64,000 nt of DNA from Heliopora coerulea (Eukaryota > Cnidaria > Anthozoa > Scleralcyonacea > Helioporidae). The notes under the pieces were generated by a model that saw only the letters and a program-made list of their open reading frames with translations, was not told the origin of the DNA and searched no databases. Positions 1-11,185 of the stretch are shown piece by piece. Position 1 is the first letter of the stretch. Every line of letters starts with the position of its first letter. The position numbers and the translations under genes were made by a program. The stretch spans positions 62,001 through 126,000 of the forward strand of contig JASJOG010000466.1 of assembly GCA_030142905.1 (NCBI GenBank), given 5' to 3'.

Positions 1-2110
1 GATGAGGAAAACGATTTCCTACAATGAAATACAAATCAATAACAATAAATCAGGAGCATAACTGATTACATGGATGATAAAGGACACTCACAATTCGAGT
101 AACAAGCTCTTAGCAAGACGACTGTTCTTATGCAGTTCCAAAACAAAACATGGCCGACCTCCCACATGGTCAGCGGTCTAGTCTATAAGTATATTCGGTC
201 CCAGGCTATACGCAGGGAATTCTCCAGTTATGAGATACTAAAAATAAGCTGGGCAGGTCAAAAAGCTTCATTTTATTGCTTATGATGCATGCCTTGCATG
301 CTCATTTGATAGAATCATACACAGACGACCCACATTGAGTCAATTGTGGATGCACAGTTGGACCCTCTATTGTTTGGGATTCAGTAGCGATACTTGTAGA
401 TTTAGCAGTGATAAGGCACAGTTACTTTTACCCTCAGCAGTATCACTGGTGAACAATTAGTTAGTACTTTAATGGTGAGGAAAAACCATTTGATGAACCA
501 CAAACTAGACCCACTAGCTAAAATGCCTAGTGAGCACAGAGGCCTTGGTTTATGCCAGACACACATGCACATGACAAACAATGGAGTTTCAAAATAGATT
601 AATGGCAACTGACAATTTTAAAATACTGAACTTTTTTCAAGATTAGAGATTCTCATTACCATTCATTCTAACATCAAAATCATACAAAGAAAAGTACTCA
701 AGTTAAAGTTCAGCTGTCCTCACCATGACTAACAATTAATTTGCCATGAATATCAAACCTTATTCTAATCCAATGTAAGTGATGATTTAATATTCTGGGT
801 TGTTAAAACCCGCAACCTGAAATGTTTCATTCTGATGATAATTCATTACAATCTGCATTTTAGGTAAAACAGTGGTGACAAAAGTGTAAAGTTTCTACCT
901 TCTGGACAAAAATGGAAAATAATGGTAAGGATTTGATATTTTTATAAATATAATTAACTATCTGTTGGTTATGTATACTGCATGAACTAAAGTTTTCTGT
1001 GACTAAAAATCTGAACTTTAGGTATTTGCCACTTTATCTTGGTGAAAAAAAAGAATACATAAATACAACATTCAAAAATTAATAAATGTCAGGAAAAATA
1101 CATCCAAAACTTATCTGTATCTTGATTGCATAACAGAAAAGTTAATCTGTAATCCTGTACATGTATTTAAACTGAAAAGTAAATCATGCATTTACAGTAA
1201 TGCATGAACTTTTGAAGGTATTGGTATATATGTATTTTATCTACTTGTTTATTCATTTTGATGTGAATGAGAATTAGTGTATTTATTTAACCATGTCTGG
1301 CAAAGATATCTTTGCACGAGACAATGTTACGCATCTTTTATTCTTTCTCTCTGTATTTATACATACTTCTTTATTAAACTCTACACTGCATGACTAACTT
1401 CGTAGCCGTCTAACAGTGGGTAAAACCCCTTGGCCAAGTGGTCGGTTTTGAATTCCCTTATCCCACTCGTGGTAATTACCAATACACATGCACAATAGAA
1501 ATTGTACTCCACGATTTATTCTGCAACTCATTCACTCATTTTTACATTGCATACCATTAGCGTAGTCATGTCACGCTTAAAATAACCCCCGGCTAAAAGC
1601 GTGTTCCATTATTAGCAATTTCTCTCCCAATCGTTAGACAATCACAATTACACAACTGTTGCACCAGTGTGGTTCCAATTACCTACTCTAAAACCAAAAA
1701 AATGGACAGGGTATGTGACATCTGTTTTTATTGAATGGATAACACCTGTCAACTAACCAACTTGACTGAAATGTTTGAAGTTGGTGAGGCTTTACAGATT
1801 ATCATTCCACGACACACATTGTTTCACTCATGAGGTCTTGATCCCAGTTTCATGTCATTGGAAATTGGCACGTCATTTTGCATTAGAAGTCCTATTCTAG
1901 TGGGAATTCCTGAAGGATTCAAGGCAATAATCTAATAGGAATTTTTATTAATAATCCTAAAGAATTTTTTGGCATGTGTACTGTTCGCGCAGTCTGTTCA
2001 TGACTATCTTAAGATGGCTTGCTCCCTTTCCTTCACCCATACGAAATATAATTACGTGTATCTGATCAATAAGACAAGTCGCAGTGATTAATTGCCAAAG
2101 AGGAATGTGG
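1..2110. other. No gene recognised
   Basis: AT-rich sequence with no open frame of recognisable product on either strand. It may be intergenic, or part of a large 5' intron of the gene whose exons start at 26358. I see no RNA gene here. Confidence 0.5.
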
Positions 2111-2113
2111 TAA

Positions 2114-3300
2114 AGTTTTGGTATACCTTTTGCTGTTCATTACCAGAAAATTTACTATCATTAATGCCAATCTCAAACTCATTAATGTGAAATTATACTC
2201 ATTTTATTGGATCAACATTCATTTGTGCTTTTCTCATGTTCAAGTAAAATTTTCTGTATGAAAAGTAACATTCATTAGCATCAACAAGCTACCATTTGCA
2301 TTAAACAGCACACAATAGTGTTGTGATTTATTTTACAATAATTAGCTTGTGTTGTGATTTATTTAACAACCATTAGCTTGTGCAACTAAAAGGTGAGAAC
2401 TGAAATATAAAACCACTGGATGATGTTCACGTGATGTCCACGCGACATCGTGACAAACAGTGCCAACAAATAATCCTCCAGATAGCTCAACCGAGCAGTA
2501 CTCAGTCAGCAAAGTGACTAATGCGAAAACAGTCATCGATATACTGGTAAAATAAAACAAGTTTGAACAGTCCATCCAAATTCAGTTCATTTACAAATTT
2601 CGATAGTTTTATTCTCGGACGGGGAAGGCCGAGGATGACATGGAGCCAGGTAGTGGAAAAGGACATGATGCGAAGGACAAAGATGCGAAGGATAGGGAGA
2701 AGTGGAGTAGGAGGCTGTGTGGAGCCGCCGGCCAATCCCACCGTGAGCAGGGAAAACGGCCGTAAAACGACTGCTGTTGTTGTTGTTTATTCCCAGATCT
2801 TTTATTCATGTAGCAATCCCATCTAACCTTAAATTGACCCTGCAATAGACTGGACAAATATCTTGCATAACTGAAATTTTATTCTTCCCAATGAATAGTG
2901 GAATGATTGCCTCCTGGCACTATTGAATGCCTTTTCATGCCAATGTTTGCTTATTGATGCTAATGAATGTTACTTTTATGCAAAGAATTTTAATTGAACA
3001 TGAGGAAGGTGTAAATGAATGTCAATTCAATGTATTTTTGCAATAATAAGTTCGAGGTTGGTGATAATGATAGAAAATTTACTGGTGATGAAAAGCAGAT
3101 GGTGTATGACTCATGACGAATTATAGTTAGTTAGGAAAAGTGCTAAGTGAGTATAAAAATGGGAAGTTATGTCCGAGGAAGGTTATAATAAGAGAACATA
3201 TTCATTTGGCAAACGGATGGCCTGTTTTCAGGGACGGGGAGTTTGATGTTGTTACTGGCAGTAAATTTTCTGGTAATGAACAGCAAAATGTGTTATACCT
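2114..3300. repeat. Imperfect inverted repeat (foldback)
   Basis: The left arm (about 2114-2305) reappears reverse-complemented at about 2940-3300. Matching blocks include GCTGTTCATTACCAGAAAAT near 2132 against its complement near 3260, and TAACATTCATTAGCATCAA near 2266 against its complement near 2960. The right arm carries about 150 bp extra, including a second diverged copy of one block. A LINE tail (2590-2800) sits in the centre. This is either a foldback element or two copies of one repeat inserted head to head. Confidence 0.5.
2590..2800 (+). mobile_element. LINE 3' end (RTE/CR1-like), 5'-truncated
   Basis: The plus strand encodes RPRMTWSQVVEKDMMRR, then CGAANPTVSRENGRKT-like residues with one frame slip, then a (GTT)n-rich tail near 2775. 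This is the usual C-terminal end of endonuclease-RT LINE polyproteins, followed by a simple-sequence tail. Only about 200 bp remain, so it is a dead 5'-truncated insertion lying inside the inverted repeat 2114-3300. Confidence 0.6.
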
Positions 3301-3723
3301 TTAAAAGGGTTGGTAAAAACCATTGTTCACTACAAATGAAAACATGTGGTGATGTTCTTTGTGTCTTTGTGTTAAAATTGATAATTTGGGATCAAAGAGA
3401 CCTTCAAACAGCATAGAAAAAGGTTGGTTAAAGATGATAAAGACAAAGGTTACGAATGAAAATGTTAGCACACCCTCTGTTGATCCAGTATCAGACAGTT
3501 CTGACTCAGTTGTACAATTGTTCATTTGCATATACTGTACATTTAATATACATTTACTGTTCCACTGCTGGCCAACATTGACCCATCTTGGATCTTTATA
3601 AAATATCAACCTTTTAACATCCTGAAACCTGACTTACACGGGTTGAACCTGTGTCTTGCGTCAGGTGGTTAAAGTAAACCTGGAATCTCTCTATATATGG
3701 ATTGTCTGAAAAGCAAAGCTCTT

Positions 3724-4610
3724 CACTGGGGTAACTGGCGTTTTTTTGCGAGGGGGGCGAAAACCTAATTTTGCCGACAAACTTTATGACATTATGTTTA
3801 AGATTGATTATCCTTGGAATTATCTATTGTCCTTAACCACTACGGTATTATATGTACTATTTCAAAAACGAATTCGAGTGTTTGATCACGGTATCAAAAC
3901 ACGAGAGAACAATAAAAATCACGAGGCCGTAGACCGAGTGATTTTCATTGTTCTTTCTCGTTTGTAAAACACGAGAGGAGAATAAAAATCACGAGGCTGC
4001 AGGCCGAATGCTTTTTATTATTGTCGAATATTTGTAAATCCTGGTAAAAGACGAGACACGCGTTTATGAAATAACCTCTCAATCGTCTATTATTGAATTT
4101 ATAATTAAGAGATGTGGTAATGAACGGTTGTTTGTTTGGGCCGTTAATTGTTTGATTTCTTAATTATGAATTCGCGTATTATCTATCCGTATTATGATTT
4201 CTTCAACAATTAAACGGGCTGATCAAGTTAAACTCCCAAAGTTCTCTCGATTGCAACGTGTCTGGTATCCCAAAAGTGAGACCTATCACTCGCGTATTGT
4301 TAACAAATCAACACGGTCACCGTACTGTTTTATTCTACTTTGTTCAAAAAGAGCACGCAGCTGAGCCGTCTGGCTCATAAAATCCGGCGAAAGGCAATTC
4401 GATTTAGTTCAATCTTTAAAATATAATTAAGTTATATTGCTTTAAATACCAAGACCGTGAGCAATATAAATAATTTGTTGAAAAGAGCTTCTATAAAACC
4501 TACCTAGTAAAATACGAAATAACCATTTCGGTTATTCAAGACAGAGCAACTTTTCCAACGAAATTTTCGGGGGGGTAAGTCGCCCCTGCCCCCCACGAGT
4601 TACGCTACTG
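3724..4610. mobile_element. Non-autonomous hAT-like DNA transposon
   Basis: The 887-bp element is flanked by a perfect 8-bp direct repeat, AAGCTCTT, at 3716-3723 and 4611-4618. Its ends are imperfect inverted repeats: left CACTGGGGTAACT, right (reverse complement) CAGTAGCGTAACT, each followed by a G-rich stretch. An 8-bp target duplication and CAGTGGCGTAACT-like ends fit the hAT superfamily. No transposase remains; the only long frame (3746-3967) has no recognisable product. Internally, an ACGAG..AATAAAAATCACGAGG unit is repeated near 3900-4010, partly inverted. Confidence 0.65.
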
Positions 4611-4618
4611 AAGCTCTT

Positions 4619-5262
4619 TAACTTCATGGCTGTTGCGCAGCAGGAATCTTGCACATTTACAAACATCATGTGCTTCTTACCTCACTACAAGATTCTTTAG
4701 GCATTAGTAAGGCTGGCATTTTTAAGCATGTGATAGAGCAGACTGCAAGTTATCGTCAACAACAAAGCTAACCTAACAGTATAAATTTTTAATTTTTAAA
4801 AATTGTTTTTATTTTGTTTTTTATTGAATATTGTTTTTATTGAATATTTTTTTATTGAATATTTTGTTGAATTTATTTGTTTTTTATTAAATATTGTTAA
4901 GGTGTAAGACTGCGATAATAACTCAGCTCGTTAAGAATGTTAGTAAATTTTGGTTTCCTGGGCTTTACATTCATACTAATTACCAAATTGATAATTTTAC
5001 AAATGTCAATGATTCGACGAAATTGCTCTTCAAAATACACAAAATCGGATAGACCAAGGAGACCAGTGCAAATAAATTCCTCAGTGGGACAACAGCTCGT
5101 AATTTCAATATTTGAATGAAAGAAACAAAAAATGATCATGGTAATAGTTTGAGTTGAACCCAATATCATTGTGAAACCCAGTAGAATTCTTAAAATTATT
5201 GATTGAAAACAATTTTTGCCGGACAGACTAAAAGGAGAAAAAACAATTTAGTTTAGCCGTCT
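4619..5262. other. No gene; AT-rich with short TATTGAATATT repeats
   Basis: No coding potential recognised. Between about 4800 and 4900 a short unit close to TTTTATTGAATATT recurs several times, a small degenerate tandem repeat. Confidence 0.4.
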
Positions 5263-5487
5263 ATAAGATCATCATCTTCTTTCTCCGTTTCCAGCACTGT
5301 TGCCGGGTTGGAGCTTCTGTATCTTCGATCGCCAGTACGTCCTTCTCTGCGTATCCTCATCTCTCAATCCTGCCAGTCCCATATCCTCCTTTACGTTCTC
5401 CATCCATCTCTTTTGCGGCCTGCCACGTGGTCTCTTTCCCTCAATCTCCATTTTCCAGATCTTCTTGGGCGCGCTTTCTTCATTCAT
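5263..5487 (-). mobile_element. LINE 3' end (RTE/CR1-like), 5'-truncated
   Basis: The minus strand encodes IEGKRPRGRPQKRWMENV, then DMGLAGLRDEDTQRRTYWRS and a short C-terminus. This is the conserved extreme C-terminus of endonuclease-reverse transcriptase LINEs. The 5' side is cut at an (ATTC)n tract. The 3' side ends in a GATGAT-rich tail near 5270. It is non-functional. Confidence 0.6.
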
Positions 5488-5512
5488 TCATTCATTCATT
5501 CATTCATTCTAT
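5482..5512. repeat. (ATTC)n microsatellite
   Basis: About seven tandem copies of ATTC, directly abutting the truncated LINE tail on its 5' side. Confidence 0.85.
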
Positions 5513-7125
5513 AAGATGTTCGTAATCATTTATAGTGAACTTGTTCTCGTTCAGTAAACTCATAGTTTACTGTCAAATACTTATTAAAAGACTGTATTTT
5601 TGACTGTCGCAAAGATGCCTTTAATTTGAGGGCTTCTTCTACAAACCTTTTTTCAATCCACTCTAGATAAGTGATACCCATTTAGTGGCTGAGGTATTAT
5701 TCCTGCAAGAAGCAAAACTTGAAGTGTTACATTTAGCTAACTTCAGAGACAAGTTTGAGGTCGTTTTCATTGTTTGTTGGGTGAACAGCAAATGTAATTC
5801 GTGAGACTGTCGTGCCGAGAATTGTGGACATCAATGCGTGGAACTAATCTGCTTTAGCTGAATGCATCATGACTTGAGAATCGTTTGAAACTGGTCATTG
5901 CTTTCTTTTATCCCACAGAAGCAAAGCTGTCTTTTCAATATATGGTTTGCTTATTGTAATGACAATCGCGCTGTTTTTAAGTACGAAACATCACTAAAAG
6001 TTCTTTTCAAGCTCGCTCCTAGAACAATTCCCAGTCATTTCTTTAGGCATCGTCGCTCAAAAGTCAACAGATTACCATAAATTACAAAATGACCACCACT
6101 TATGGATAAATTAATTTTTTGTGCATAGAGAATGGCTTACAACTTTCAACAGGAAGTGAGATTGGCAAAATATACTAAAAAAATTTGGATAGAAATACTG
6201 ACTAGTGATCCTGTCAAGATCTGATTGATCCCGTTGCTCTGCCCAAGCCAGTGCGCCGTGATGGTCGAACAAATTCACTTTATCGATTTTAAAATGTAGA
6301 CAATATCCTTTTAAGGCATATGCAATATTATAGAAAAAGGGCAATGATAGCCCCTCTTACCCGGAGAATCACTCCCTCGCTCAGCAAACTTGCCCCTCTT
6401 GTTTTTGGAAAATACACACCCCACAGGCGCTACTATTAATGCGTTTTTAGTTACCTCGTGGAAAGCGTTAAAATACCGTTTCAGATCTCCAAAAATTCAG
6501 AAATTACGTGGGATAGCTTGTCCAAGGATGCCCTAAGCAGGTACTTTCAGACTGAAGAAATATGGACTGGTACTTGCCTCATTCTTGTGGACCAGCGCCC
6601 CGTCCGCACAAATCCGACATCCGCCATTAACTTGAAGATTTCAAATATTGAGACGTTTTTGGGAGGGATAAATGCCCGCAAACCTGTAAACGCGCTTAAT
6701 CCTTGGATCCGTAAATGACTCGCCAAGATTATATCTTTCAATTTCTACTAAGAGCGTGGCCTGACGACGCTCTGGGCAGCGAGAAAATTGTGATTGAATT
6801 GTGACAACACTCCTCTGATGGCTTCGTTCATAATCTATTCTTTTGATTGGTGGAAGTGTAGTTTCGTCATATGTCCTGATTTTTTTGGTAGATGGAAGTG
6901 ACTGATTTATGAATGATGATTGGTAACCGATTGAACTTAATACCTATGGGAGGAGATTTTCATGTTGTTGTTGTTGGAAATGACAGCTTGTGCTCTTTCG
7001 AACAATGCGGTGATAACGCTTTGTTTGGGTTGGAAGTCGGGGTGGAAAATGTTATCCAAGATAGCTTAATCAAAGATTTTGAATCCACCGCCATTACCAT
7101 GTATCTACACAAATAGAAAATATAA
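5513..7125. other. No gene recognised
   Basis: There are short open frames only (for example 6458-6718), without a recognisable domain, and no repeat structure I could support. Confidence 0.4.
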
Positions 7126-7345
7126 GGGAAGGCTATGTTGATGACATCATCGCAATCATGAACAAATAACTGGTTCAATAATTTCTCGACGAACTGAACA
7201 TCCCATGTCCAAATATAAACTGCACTCTCCAAAGAGAACAAGATTTTCTTATTCCATTCCTAAACAGCCTGACAGAAGTATCTCTGTCAAGATGTACCGA
7301 AAACCAAACAATACAGAACAATACCGACACTTCAGACGAGATTGA
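7126..7345 (+). pseudogene. Penelope-like RT fragment (YVDD region)
   Basis: In frame from about 7138 the plus strand reads YVDDIIAIMNK, then after in-frame stops FLDELNIPCPNINCTLQ and IPFLNSL; after a frame slip it reads SVKMYRKPNNTEQYRHF. This matches the order in Penelope-like reverse transcriptases: the catalytic YVDD, then the IPFLD region, then the YRKPTNT..YLHF motif. It has at least two stops and one frameshift and is dead. It lies upstream of, but is separate from, another RT fragment at 8070-8665, which carries an earlier part of the same domain. Confidence 0.65.
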
Positions 7346-8069
7346 TACTTTCATGGTTTTCTCCGAGTGTTTTGTCCTTGAATCGTAGAGGTGAAGGTGG
7401 TTTTTCGCAGCAGTGGTTCCAAAAGGTCTATTATGTGTGTTGCTGATAGCAAAGTTTATTTATTATTAGACGTCATTGTCTAGGTGTTCTTTATTAATGG
7501 TTAAGGTACCGTTGATTTGTACATACATGTGCAGGGATGTGACATCAAACAATTCCATTTCTTTGTCGTCTTTGATGGTCATGTCTTGTAAAGGTTTTTA
7601 TCAATTCTAGTTATCGGAGTGTTAGTCGTTGTGGAAGGAATATGTTTTGAGGATATTGGAAGTGGAAGGAATGGACTATATAGCGGACTTGTGGAATTGG
7701 AAAAAATCAGTCGTATTGGTGTGCGAAGCTTGTCAAGTTATGGAAGTCTGTAGAATTGTGGTGTTTTGTAATTTTGTTTCAGTGATATAAATTGCTGCCG
7801 ATGACTCCATCGTGGAAATTTTTTCCTCATTTCTATTTATATGCTTTCATATGGGTTGGATTTCTGTAGTCTTTAAGGCCTCAGAAGAGATGTCCTTTGC
7901 ATGTGTTAACGCGGTCTTGTTTTATTAAGGATCACTGTGGCTTGGCCTTTATTGCAGGAAGGATTACGATGGAGTTGTCTTCTTTTACGGAGTTTAAGAC
8001 TTTCCATTAATCTACCATACATCCAGAAAATCAGCAAAACTATCCGAAGAGTCTGACGTAACTGCATCA
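7346..8069. other. No gene recognised
   Basis: This stretch between two Penelope-like RT fragments has no clear frame. It may be decayed Penelope or pLTR sequence. Confidence 0.3.
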
Positions 8070-8665
8070 ATAACGGCACCTAAAATACACAAATACCTTG
8101 CCAGTTTTCCGCCTTTTCACCCAATTATTGATACCACTGGCACAACTTATCGACCTGTGGCTAAATACCTCTCAAAGCTACTGAATCCACTTGCCCTCAA
8201 TGAATTCAAGCTACGAGATAGTTTTGACGCCGTTCACAGAATACATAAAATTCCTCGACTCACGCAAGGTTTCAAGTTTGTTTCCTTCGAAGTAACTTCG
8301 CCGTTCACAAACATACCACTACGGAAAATGGTCAACATCATCTTAGACAGAATAAACAACAACACCGAAACACAACTCCACTAAGCAAACGAACCTCAAA
8401 AAAGCTTCTAATTGACTCCCGCAAGAAAACGCCATTTTCTCTAAATGGTGACCTTTTTCAATAAATTGATGGAGTATGCATGGGTTCTCCTTTGGTACCT
8501 ACTCTGGCAGACATCATTATGACAACTCTCGAAGAAGAAGTAATCCGACCTCTTATTTCCTCTGGCACAATAAAATTTTACGCTCGTTTTGTTGACGACA
8601 AGCTTGTGTTGGCTAACTTATCATCCTTAGGACACTTATCATCCACCTACTCCAAATTGACAGAG
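8070..8665 (+). pseudogene. Penelope-like RT fragment (fingers/palm)
   Basis: Successive plus-strand pieces read APKIHKYLASFPPFHPIIDTT, TYRPVAKYLSKLLNPL, FKFVSFEVTSPFTNIPL, then after a stop GSPLVPTLADIIMTTLEEEV and FYARFVDDKLVLANL. This is the Penelope-like RT order: PKIHK, SFDVTSLFTNIP, MGSPLGPTLANI, FYARYVDD. Substitutions (F/A in YVDD, S/P at the usual SLFTNIP) and stops show decay. The fragment ends abruptly at 8665, where a 58-bp terminus of a (TTA)n-targeting element begins. Confidence 0.7.
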
Positions 8666-8722
8666 GGATATGAGACCTGGTCGTTCGGAATCATTAGTTT
8701 TAGATAAGCATCCCGCCTACCC

Positions 8723-8723
<1 letters not shown>
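8666..8723 (-). mobile_element. 5'-end stub of a (TTA)n-associated element
   Basis: These 58 bp closely match 17873-17930, for example the shared stretches CCTGGTCGTTCGG and CATCCCGCCTACCC. In both places the stretch ends directly at a (TTA)n tract. At 17930 it is the outer 5' boundary of minus-strand element B, so here it is read as the isolated 5' end of a related copy. Confidence 0.5.

Positions 8724-8752
<29 letters not shown>
8723..8752. repeat. (TTA)n tract
   Basis: About ten TTA units. This is the first of a series of such tracts that delimit minus-strand retrotransposons up to 25640. Confidence 0.9.
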
Positions 8753-8755
<3 letters not shown>

Positions 8756-8756
<1 letters not shown>

Positions 8757-8870
8757 TTCCTTTGATGTCTGTGTTTACATATTATCCAACCGGATCTCAC
8801 CCAGAGACCTAAGGCTGGAAACGGTTGTCATGTTGGATTTCATCCAGCATTTAAAAGACCAGTCAAAAAA
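8756..8870 (-). mobile_element. 3'-end stub of a D-type element
   Basis: The sequence resembles 21122-21220, the 3' end of element D: TTTCCTTTGATGTCTGTGTT here, TTTCCTTCGATATCTGTATA there, then ATCCAACC.GGTCTCACCCAGA..CCT in both. It abuts the (TTA)n tract on its low-coordinate side, as element D does, and is a strongly 5'-truncated insertion. Confidence 0.55.
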
Positions 8871-8896
8871 TAAAAAATTGTTCTGGTTTTGTTAGT

Positions 8897-9084
8897 GATA
8901 TAGTGGTTGATGGAATTTGTATGTGTGCATCTAAAAACATCAGCCAGATATGCGGTTGTTGATTACATAGATAGAGTCCTTTGAAAAATGTGGCGGTACT
9001 TGTCGACGGACCCTGTCTATGTAATCAATAACCGCATGTCTGGTTGATGTTTTTAGATGCAAACATACAAATTCCATCAACCAC
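8897..9084. repeat. Hairpin-forming inverted repeat
   Basis: The arm at about 8899-8972 (starting AGTGGTTGATGGAATTTGTA) is mirrored at about 9005-9083 (ending TACAAATTCCATCAACCACT). The arms are about 75 bp with few mismatches and a loop of about 30 bp. It sits flush against a (TTA)n tract at 9085. No coding content. Confidence 0.75.

Positions 9085-9116
<32 letters not shown>
9085..9116. repeat. (TTA)n tract at 3' end of element A
   Basis: About ten TTA units. Read on the element's sense (minus) strand it is a (TAA)n tail directly after the element A 3' UTR. Confidence 0.9.
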
Positions 9117-9117
<1 letters not shown>

Positions 9118-9311
9118 TTTATCTTTCACATCTTATGCCGGTAGTGTTTAATTATCCCTCGAAAACTGGCCACAACCAGTAGCCTAAGGTTCCGAGTTTT
9201 TCAGCCTTCCAAGCTCCTTCTCAATATTCTTGCTGTTCCAAGCAATGCCGTCTTTTGGAGAAGTTCTATTCTAATATCTACGTCCAGTTTTTCTATCCAC
9301 TTATCCAGTTT

Positions 9312-11151
9312 TCAACTAATTATTCCTAAAGTACCTATAACTATTGGTATTATCTCAACTTTCCTCATCGTCCACATTCCTTTTATTTCCCTTGTCAGGT
9401 CGTCATACTTTTCCATTTTCTCTAATTCTTTTTCCCCTATTCTGCTATCTCCTGGAACTACGATGTCTATAATCTTAAACTCCTTTTTCTTCTTTAACAC
9501 CACCACGATATCAGGTCTTCTACATTCAATTAGACTATCGCATTGTATACAGTATTAAAATCCCATAGAATCTTAACTTCATCTGATTCAATGACTCCAT
9601 TTGGTCGATGTTCATACCATTTTTTAGCTCGTTCTAACTGGTATAAACCACAAAGCTTCCAGTGTGCAATACAAGCCACATGACAATGTGGCTCATATTG
9701 CGCTAGGTTCTTACATTCACTGATCAAGTGTGTTATATGCTTTCCCTTTTCACTACAAAGCCTGCAAAATGGAGACTCAACCGTTCTATCTATGTGAAAC
9801 TTCACATAATTTGTCCTGAGTGCTTGTTCTTGTGCAGCACATAGAAGTGCTTCAGTCCCCGGTTTCAAATCCCCTTTCTTTAACCACCACCATGTCTTCA
9901 CCATGTCTACCCGTACCTCTTCCCCTAGATCTCTCTTATATAGTCCATACATTTTTTTGTCAGTCCAGGCTTTCTCCAGATCTTCTCTTATTTTCCTTTT
10001 AAAATTTTCCTTTGCTTCGCACCCTTCTGTTTCAATCACATTTGTCTTGGCAACTTGTTGCAGGAGGGGTTCCACACTGTTCTTTACATACCACCCCAAA
10101 CTGTTCTCTTCCGCACTGATGCATTCGTCACAACTAATCAATCCTCTTCCACCTTTTCCCCTTTGTAAATATAATCTGTAGATGTCACTTTTTGGGTGAA
10201 AAGCACCATACATTGTCATCAGTTTACGTGTTTTGGAATCCATTGCAGCTACTTCTGCTTTACTCCTTTCCAAAATACCAGCCCCATACCTCAGCAGCGC
10301 AACAGCCCAAGCGTTCATTGCCATGATCTTATTTCTGCTATTCAATTTTGATTTTAGTACCAATCTCAATCTCCTTTCATTTTCCTTTACAAACTTACTC
10401 TTCATTTGGGTTCCATAAATTTATCTAATTCTAAAATCCCAAGGTATTTGTATCCATCTGCTTCAATTGATTTTTATTGCTTCGCCATCAGGTAGTTGTA
10501 TTCCATTACATTTTACAATCTTTCCTTTTTTCATTACTAGCATTCCACATTTCTTGATTCCGAATTCCATTCTAATATCTTTACTGAGTATATGAACGGT
10601 TCTTACCAATGAGTCTATTTGTTCCTCATTCTTTCCAAACAGCTTAATATCATCCATGTAAAGTAGATGATTAATCTTCAATTGATTTCCTCGAAACTCG
10701 TACCCTGCCTTTACTTTTCTCAAAACCAAGCTTAACGGTATCATACATAAGGGGATAAGCTGTCTCTTTGAAAGATACCTCGTCTTATATTTACATGTCC
10801 TAGACTTTCTCCCGATGACGTTAACTCCGTTTTCCAGATCTTCATGCTGCCTTCAAGGAATGCTTTAACATTATTGGCAATTCGGAACATACTCATACAT
10901 TCTACAATTCAAGAATGAGGTACCATATCGTACGCCTTACGATAATCTATCCAGGCTATGGAGGGATTTGTGTGTCTATTCTTGCAATCTTTTAAAACTA
11001 GCTTGTCAATTAACAGTTGGTCTTTTGTTCCTCTGGACTTTCTTCTACACCCTTTTTGTTCATGTGGTAAACATGATATGGGTCTAAAATTATCAACTGC
11101 ATTACCTCTTGATTGGTCTTTTAAGCACAGCACTGTCCTACTACATGTCAT
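9312..11151 (-). pseudogene. Element A RT, CCHC knuckle and endonuclease remnants
   Basis: Broken minus-strand frames continue the polyprotein. 11151-10909 has [16 protein letters not shown] and [14 protein letters not shown] (RT motifs 2a-3). 10744-10463 has NHLLYMDDIKLF, the catalytic YxDD, intact here. 10405-9530 has the thumb (DSKTRKLMTM, the signature seen in all copies of this array), then the knuckle CRLCSEKGKHITHLISEC (CX2CX8HX4C). 9506-9312 has the endonuclease end (IDIVVPGDSRIGEKE..). The segment with GDSLSP is missing between 10909 and 10744. At least four breaks make it inactive. Confidence 0.7.
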
Positions 11152-11185
11152 CCATTGAGGTAAATCAGCCCTATCATTTAAAATC

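Noticed and set aside
9820..10418. Plus-strand frames of 60-92 codons across element A
   Set aside because: They are antisense to the RT/knuckle coding sequence and are rich in Ser/Leu/Phe, as expected for the complement of Lys/Glu-rich codons.
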